Below, one piece after another: positions 59,027 through 64,000 of a stretch of 64,000 nucleotides of DNA; the first letter of the stretch is position 1, and each line of letters begins with the position of its first letter. The DNA is from Salinibacterium sp. UTAS2018 (lineage in GTDB: Bacteria; Actinomycetota; Actinomycetes; Actinomycetales; Microbacteriaceae). Location of the stretch: positions 2,931,447 to 2,995,446 of the forward strand of contig NZ_CP035375.1 in the NCBI RefSeq assembly GCF_004118935.1, read 5' to 3'. A program made the position numbers and the translations under genes. The notes under the pieces are model-generated. The model saw only the letters and a list, made by a program, of their open reading frames with translations, had not been told where the DNA came from and did not search any database.

Positions 59027-59231
59027 CCTCCCAACCTAGTTCTCGCCGACTGGATGTGGGCGGTACGTTCGCTGGCAGCGTTCGCCGTGGCCATACAACG
59101 GCCTTTCCCGTCGCTTCTCGCTGCGCTTGTGCGCAACGGGCTGGTTTGTCTCAGGTTTCTGACCTATCATTGAGGGCTGCGCATTCGTGAGCAGTATTGA
59201 TAACTCCACAGCGCGACAACGACCCACACAG

Positions 59232-59606
59232 GGGGATGATCGGTTTCGACATTGCCTGCAAAACTGTGAGAAGCGGGTCGAGAATGCAGCCTTATCTCGT
59301 TAACGATGACTGCAAACTATAAGTGCCAATTCAAAGCGCACTGACTTCGCCCTCGCTGCCTAAGCGAGCGCACTAAAGAAGTCCGTCAGACCGGGAATGC
59401 TCTCTACTCGGATCCTGGCGCAATTTAGAGAGATTGCTGCGTAGTTACGCCTGAGGGCTACGTGGGACTTAAACTCTGGCTGGGCTCGTTGACCTAGGTG
59501 CTTGTGGCAAAGGTCAGAGCCGAGTAGAACGTCTGCACAAGATACACCCGTAGAAGGCATGGAATTACAGCAGTGGACGGGGGTTCAATTCCCCCCATCT
59601 CCACCA
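59232..59606 (+). ncRNA. ssrA: Transfer-messenger RNA
   Basis: The 5' end GGGGATG pairs with 3' CATCTCC before ACCA, and the T-arm region GGGGGTTCAATTCCCCC is intact. The tag frame runs 59325-59363: GCC resume codon and ANSKRTDFALAA, ending in TAA. TATCAT at 59164-59169 is a possible -10. The region 59027-59231 holds only this promoter. Works with SmpB from 57569. Confidence 0.97.
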
Positions 59607-59678
59607 CCGGTCGTTGTCGCGTTGTGAGAGCTCCTCGCCAGCAGGTTAGCCCTGCAGGTGGAAGCTTCCATCAACGAA

Positions 59679-60884
59679 TCACTCTGTGCGGTACTGCGGT
59701 GCGGTCTTGGTTGAGTTCATGCGCTCGGCGCCCTGAGACGGCGTCACGGTGAAGGTGGCGGGCTCGCCGTACCCTGCGTTGTCGAATGCTGCCACTACAG
59801 CAGCCTCTACCGTGGGCACCAGGGCGTGCGGCACGAGCGCGATTGCTGCTCCGCCGAAGCCGCCGCCGGTCATCCGGGCGCCAATCGCTCCGTTGTCGCG
59901 TGCCGTTTCGACAGCGAGGTCAAGTTCGGGAGTCGAAATCTCGAAGTCGTCGCGCATCGATATGTGAGAAGCGTCGAGGAGCGCACCGATGGCGAGTGGT
60001 CCTTCAGCACCCAGAACGCGCACGGTGTCGAGCACGCGCTGATTCTCGGTCACGACGTGGCGCACCCGGCGGAAGGTGACGTCGTCGAGCAGTTCGCGCG
60101 CGCGGTCTAGATCGCCGACGCTGACGTCGCGTAGAGAGGAAGTCCCCATTGCTGCAGCTCCCGCTTCGCACGCGGCGCGACGCTCAGAGTAGCCGCCAGT
60201 AGCGTGCGAGTGCGATACGCGCGTATCCATGACAAGGATGCTCAGTTCAGCCTTCGCCAGCCCGAGCGGCACGACCTGGGCTTCGAGCGAACGACAATCG
60301 AGGAACACGGCGGCGTCGGCAGCGCCAAGAAGTGACGCTGATTGATCCATGATTCCAGTCGGTGCTCCGACGACCTCATTTTCGGCGAGCTGCCCCACTT
60401 TGGCGAGCTTTTCGCGCGTGAAACCGAGGTTCCAGAGGTCGTTGAGCGCTAACGCGACCGAACTTTCAATGGCAGCGGATGACGAGAGCCCCGCACCAAC
60501 GGGAACAGTGGAGTCGATCAGGATGTCCACGCCGGTCACGCTGCTCAGGTCAGCGCCGTGCCGGCCGAGCGCCCAGGCGACCCCGAGCGGGTACGCGCTC
60601 CAGCCCACGATCTCGCCGGCGGTGCGTGCGGCCTCCAGACCTGCGAGCGGAAACTCAACGGCGGCGTTGTCAAAGGTGCTCGTCACGCGGATTACACCAT
60701 CAGTCCGCAGCCCGACAGCAGCCCGCGTTCTGCGATCGATCGCGAACGGCAGCACGAAGCCTTCGTTGTAGTCAGTGTGCTCACCGATGAGGTTCACGCG
60801 ACCGGGGGCAGACCAGACGCCTTCGGGCGCGTGGCCCGTGAACTCGGTAAAGCGTGCGGTTAGTTCGTCAATGGTTGTGCTCAT
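59679..60884 (-). CDS. galK: Galactokinase
   Basis: Phosphorylates alpha-D-galactose to galactose 1-phosphate. 401 aa from ATG 60884. Motif 1 GRVNLIGEHTDYNEGFVLP, motif 2 PVGAGLSSSAAIESSVALA (ATP-binding), motif 3 GARMTGGGFGGAAIAL, all in GHMP-kinase order. Start overlaps the galT stop (ATGA). Third gene of galETK. Confidence 0.96.
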   Translation of the reverse strand: MSTTIDELTARFTEFTGHAPEGVWSAPGRVNLIGEHTDYNEGFVLPFAIDRRTRAAVGLRTDGVIRVTSTFDNAAVEFPLAGLEAARTAGEIVGWSAYPLGVAWALGRHGADLSSVTGVDILIDSTVPVGAGLSSSAAIESSVALALNDLWNLGFTREKLAKVGQLAENEVVGAPTGIMDQSASLLGAADAAVFLDCRSLEAQVVPLGLAKAELSILVMDTRVSHSHATGGYSERRAACEAGAAAMGTSSLRDVSVGDLDRARELLDDVTFRRVRHVVTENQRVLDTVRVLGAEGPLAIGALLDASHISMRDDFEISTPELDLAVETARDNGAIGARMTGGGFGGAAIALVPHALVPTVEAAVVAAFDNAGYGEPATFTVTPSQGAERMNSTKTAPQYRTE

Positions 60885-61990
60885 GCTCGTTCGATGGCCT
60901 TTCGGATGTTGTCGGCTGCAGCTTCTGGGGTGACGTCGGCGATCCACGCGCCCATCGCCGACTCAGATCCGGCAAGGTATTTGAGTTTGTCTGCCGCGCG
61001 TCGCGGCGAAGTCAATTGCAGGTGCAGGCGGAAGGTATCCCGCGCTTGGTTGATGGGAGCTTGGTGCCACGCCGCAATGTAGGGGGTAGGGGAGTCGTAA
61101 ATGGCGTCGACTCCGCGAAGCAGTTTCAGGTACAGACTCGCGAGTTCGTCGCGCTCAGCTTCGGATGTTGCGGCGAAGTCCGGCACCTGCCGGTGCGGCA
61201 TCATGTGGATCTCGATCGGCCAGCGGGCTGCGAAGGGCACGAATGCGGTCCAGTGCTCTCCGCTCAAGACGACGCGATCGCCGGCTCGTTCGAAGTCGAG
61301 GATGTCCTGAAACATCGTGGGCGACGTGCGCTGGATCGAATCGAGCGTGCGCTGGGTTTTGGGCGTGATGTATGGGTACGAGTAAATCTGGCCGTGTGGA
61401 TGAAGCAACGTGACGCCGATTGCTTCGCCGCGGTTCTCGAACGGGAACACCTGCTGAACGCCGTCGAGGGCAGAAAGCGCTTCGGTGCGGTCGGCCCAAG
61501 CTTCGATCACAGTGCGGGCGCGACTTTCGGTTTGCGTACCGAACGACCCTTCGTGGTCGGGGCTGAAGCACACGACTTCGCAGCGTCCGATTGAACTGCG
61601 GGTGCGCCCGAGTCCGAGTTCTGCCAAGTCCTCGAGACCGTCGGGAGCATTCTCGCTTCCGGCAAGTGCCGGACCAAAAGAGGGTGAACGGTTCTCGAAC
61701 ACCGCGACGTCGTAGAGCGCGGGAACCTCAGAGGGGTTGCTCGCCGTTTGCGGCGCCAGCGGATCTTGATCGGCTGGCGGCAGAAAAACACGGTTTTGGC
61801 GCGCGGCCGCAATCGAAACCCATTCGCCGGTAAGGATGTCTTGGCGCATGGTCGCCGTCGCGGGGCGAGGGTCGAGAGTGCGGCTATCGACCGAGCGCTC
61901 GTCGCCGAGAGTGGTGTCGGCGTCATCAAAGTAAATGAGTTCGCGACCGTCGTTCAGGGTCGTCGGGCGCTTCGTAATTTTTGTCGTCAT
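60881..61990 (-). CDS. galT: Galactose-1-phosphate uridylyltransferase
   Basis: 369 aa. Catalytic HPH motif in VTLLHPHGQIYSYPYITP (active-site His), N-terminal region ILTGEWVSIAAARQNRV and the CFSPDHEGSF block; C-terminal AAWHQAPINQ. Moves UMP between UDP-glucose and galactose 1-phosphate. Overlaps galE and galK by 4 nt each; longer starts lie within galE. Confidence 0.95.
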   Translation of the reverse strand: MTTKITKRPTTLNDGRELIYFDDADTTLGDERSVDSRTLDPRPATATMRQDILTGEWVSIAAARQNRVFLPPADQDPLAPQTASNPSEVPALYDVAVFENRSPSFGPALAGSENAPDGLEDLAELGLGRTRSSIGRCEVVCFSPDHEGSFGTQTESRARTVIEAWADRTEALSALDGVQQVFPFENRGEAIGVTLLHPHGQIYSYPYITPKTQRTLDSIQRTSPTMFQDILDFERAGDRVVLSGEHWTAFVPFAARWPIEIHMMPHRQVPDFAATSEAERDELASLYLKLLRGVDAIYDSPTPYIAAWHQAPINQARDTFRLHLQLTSPRRAADKLKYLAGSESAMGAWIADVTPEAAADNIRKAIERA

Positions 61991-62964
61991 TCTGAGGCTC
62001 CCTCTTCGGCGCGCAGGCGGGCTTCCCAGGCGCTGCGAACCATTTCTTCGGCGGTGTGACGCATCTTCCAATCGAGGTCGCGCGCGGCAAGTTCGCCAGT
62101 GGCCACAATGCGGGGCGGGTCTCCAGCGCGGCGCGGCGCGATCTCGGGGGTGAAGTCGATTCCGGTCACGGATGCCACGGCCGTCATGATTTCGGCGACG
62201 GAGAGTCCGTCACCGCTTCCCAGGTTGTAGGCCGGTTCGATGCTGTCGTGCGCCTCGAGGCGACGAGCTGCGGCAACGTGGGCGGCAGCGATATCGGCGA
62301 CGTGAACATAGTCACGCACGTTCGTTCCATCGGGGGTCGGGTAGTCGTCGCCATTGATCCGCGGCGTCTTGCCGGCAACGAGCGCTTCGAACACGAGCGG
62401 GAAAAGGTTGTGGGGGCTCGTGTCGTAGACCGCGGCATCCCCAGATCCAACAACGTTGAAGTAGCGAAGTGAGGTGTGGCGAAGGCCGGTAGCGACTTCT
62501 TGGTCGCGCAATAGCCATTCTCCGATGAGCTTCGACTCTCCATAAGGGGAGAGGGGGGCTTTCGCCGTGGCCTCGGTCACCACATCCACATCCGGGGTTC
62601 CGAACACGGCGGCGCTGGAGGAGAACACGATCTGTTCGACGTCGCACTCGACCATAGCTTCGAGTAAAGCAAGCGTTCCGGTCACGTTCTGGGAGTAAGT
62701 GTGAAGGGGGCGGTTCACGGAGACGCCCGCATATTTGAAGCCGGCCACATGGATGACACCAGTGACGTCATGCGTCTTCATCGCGTCGATGAGCGCTGTT
62801 TTGTCGAGGATGCTGGACTGCACGAGTGGCACGCCCTCGGGAACGAACTTCTGGAATCCGCTCGACAGGTCATCCACAATCACGGTCTTCATTCCCGCGT
62901 CGATGAGCGCGCGCACCACGTGTGCGCCGATATAGCCGGCACCGCCGGTCACCATCCAAGTCAT
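61987..62964 (-). CDS. galE: UDP-glucose 4-epimerase
   Basis: 325 aa extended SDR. NAD-binding TGGAGYIGAHVV, catalytic pair in SSSAAVFG and YGESKL, C-terminal NLGSGDGLSVAEI. First gene of the Leloir operon. SD AAGGGA before ATG. A palindrome lies 63-79 nt upstream of the start. Confidence 0.95.
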   Translation of the reverse strand: MTWMVTGGAGYIGAHVVRALIDAGMKTVIVDDLSSGFQKFVPEGVPLVQSSILDKTALIDAMKTHDVTGVIHVAGFKYAGVSVNRPLHTYSQNVTGTLALLEAMVECDVEQIVFSSSAAVFGTPDVDVVTEATAKAPLSPYGESKLIGEWLLRDQEVATGLRHTSLRYFNVVGSGDAAVYDTSPHNLFPLVFEALVAGKTPRINGDDYPTPDGTNVRDYVHVADIAAAHVAAARRLEAHDSIEPAYNLGSGDGLSVAEIMTAVASVTGIDFTPEIAPRRAGDPPRIVATGELAARDLDWKMRHTAEEMVRSAWEARLRAEEGASE

Positions 62965-63026
62965 CGTTATCCCTTGTGTCGAAGCAGAGGCGAAGCGGCG
63001 ACTGCAGCTCTACACCCGTGATAGTT

Positions 63027-63043
63027 CAATAATATGATTATTG
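63027..63043. promoter_or_regulatory. 17-bp palindrome upstream of galE, candidate operator
   Basis: CAATAAT-atg-ATTATTG, perfect 7-bp arms in a high-GC region. It shares the CAATAA/TTATTG half-sites of the xylA palindrome but with a longer spacer. It lies where a repressor would block the galETK promoter. Confidence 0.55.
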
Positions 63044-63120
63044 GGCACACGCGTCTACCGGCGGTGCTTGAACAGTGGATGTCGTGCCGCGGATGCTCAC
63101 GCGCCACGCGCCGCGAATAG

Positions 63121-63624
63121 CTAACGACGAATAAGTCGAAGTTCCCGGATGTTCGGATTGAAGTCCATCTCCCGCACCATCCCATCGCGCATGAAACGGT
63201 TCTTGGCGTAAAAGGCGCGGGCGCGTGGGTTCTGCTCGAGTACCCACACGCTTGCCGGGGCACCGCCGAGCGCGGCGTCGATCAATGCTTGGCCGGCGCC
63301 AGTGCCGTGAGCGCTAGCCAAGACGTAAATCATCTTGAGCTCCTCGGCAGGCAAGTCCGGCTCGTCGCGATGGTGTTCAGCGTGTGCGAGGCCAACGATG
63401 GCGCCGTCTACTTCGGCGACAACCGAGGTGGTGTCGTGATCGGTGAGTATTTGGTTCCACAGGGCTTCCCGCCGAACACGGGCTTCGAGGCTCCAGGCCT
63501 GAATGGGGAAGAGGCCGGTATAACTCTCCTGCCAAGACTGCGTATGCACAGCGGCAAGCTCTTTAGCGTCGTCGAGTCGCGCGGCTCTCGTGGTGAAACT
63601 GGGCACCCCACTATCTTGGTGCAC
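63121..63624 (-). CDS. GNAT family N-acetyltransferase
   Basis: 167 aa from GTG 63624; GTG 63606 would give 161 aa. N-terminal TTRAARLDDAKELAAVHTQSW, strand VAEVDGAIVGLAHAE, the acetyl-CoA loop MIYVLASAHGTGAGQALIDAAL, and a C-terminal FYAKNRFMRDGMVREM. Substrate unknown. No SD. Confidence 0.88.
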   Translation of the reverse strand: MHQDSGVPSFTTRAARLDDAKELAAVHTQSWQESYTGLFPIQAWSLEARVRREALWNQILTDHDTTSVVAEVDGAIVGLAHAEHHRDEPDLPAEELKMIYVLASAHGTGAGQALIDAALGGAPASVWVLEQNPRARAFYAKNRFMRDGMVREMDFNPNIRELRLIRR

Positions 63625-63951
63625 AGCGGGGGAGTCGCCGGTAAAAACACAGCTCCACCCCGGCCCCTATTCGAGCGACACGCCCGGGATGCGCATCGTG
63701 TTGGTGGGGCACTCAGAATGCACGTATTGTTCTTTCTAGTCACCCCAAAGGTGCGGAAAACGAAGTCAGCTTTTGCTGCTGAGTTTCCGGCCTCAAGTGG
63801 GGGCGAACATCCTCCAGTTTCTTTATGAAACTGGTCGAGTCAAATGCTGGTTTACCTCTTGCAGGTTGTGGCATCAGATCTTAGGATGAGTACCCGCTTC
63901 ATGCGTGTGTCGGTTGGTTGTTTTGGTCTGTTTCAGTCCGGGATTGCTGGT
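63625..63951. other. Non-coding stretch at right end of window
   Basis: I see no gene here. There is a short CACC-ccaaa-GGTG hairpin at ~63743-63755. The region precedes the strong promoter below and is probably the upstream part of a regulated or rRNA promoter region. Confidence 0.4.
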
Positions 63952-63979
63952 TTGACAAACAGTCTGAAGCTGGTAAGTT
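63952..63979 (+). promoter_or_regulatory. Strong promoter, probably of an rRNA operon
   Basis: TTGACA (63952-63957), 16-nt spacer, TAAGTT (63974-63979), followed by AGACAGGTTGCC. A GGTTGCC segment just after the start resembles the leader of actinobacterial rrn operons. The gene itself lies beyond the window, so this is inference. Confidence 0.45.
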
Positions 63980-64000
63980 AGACAGGTTGCCTCCCGCAGT

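Overview
The window looks like ordinary chromosome from a moderately high-GC actinobacterium, most likely family Microbacteriaceae. The evidence is the gene content: a DUF3039 protein, a glutaredoxin-like CxxC protein, actinobacterial FtsE/FtsX, TadE/TadG-type pilus genes and a tmRNA whose tag reads ANSKRTDFALAA. Many genes also start 6-7 nt after a TAnnnT -10 box with no Shine-Dalgarno (SD) sequence, the leaderless layout common in Actinobacteria. I see no prophage, insertion sequence or CRISPR array.

Layout. 1-9.6 kb is cell-surface glycopolymer work: two family-2 glycosyltransferases, a CDP-alcohol phosphotransferase, a CDP-glycerol glycerophosphotransferase-like enzyme, a TagGH-like ABC exporter and a nucleotidyltransferase, with a DEAD-box RNA helicase in between. 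9.8-13.6 kb is an ABC exporter whose ATPase carries a ~495-residue low-complexity N-terminal extension. 13.7-18.2 kb is housekeeping (DUF3039, pncB, murI, rph, rdgB, a HEAT-repeat protein). 18.2-23 kb holds a DedA protein, an HxlR regulator with an oxidoreductase, tRNA-Leu(TAG), a TauD-like dioxygenase and a membrane protein. 23.1-25.3 kb is a compact MglA-like GTPase / roadblock / DUF2510 module.

25.4-35.3 kb is a pentose/oligosaccharide locus. xylA-xylB faces a ChvE/GguAB-type sugar ABC transporter, followed by a ROK repressor and a GH1 glycosidase. A drug/metabolite-transporter gene remnant lies directly behind xylB. 35.4-37.4 kb is an ArsR-SulP operon. 37.5-40.6 kb (cpaF-tadB-tadC) and 50.2-51.7 kb (small pilin-like protein, two TadE-like, one TadG-like) are two halves of a Flp/Tad pilus locus. 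They are separated by ~9.6 kb with a CWB2-excalibur surface protein, two dynamin-like membrane GTPases, a secreted esterase, a Gfo/Idh oxidoreductase and a BCCT transporter. 51.8-54.4 kb has small-molecule exporters and a reductase. 54.5-59.6 kb is the conserved prfB-ftsE-ftsX-smpB-ssrA block, and 59.7-63 kb is the Leloir operon galE-galT-galK. The right end has a GNAT gene and a strong promoter that looks like the start of an rRNA operon.

Most worth a second look: the GTPase/roadblock/DUF2510 module; the ABC ATPase with its repeat-rich tail; the split Tad locus; palindromes with a shared half-site in front of xylA and galE; a hairpin able to mask the SD of the CWB2 gene; and a dioxygenase gene that appears to start at ATT.
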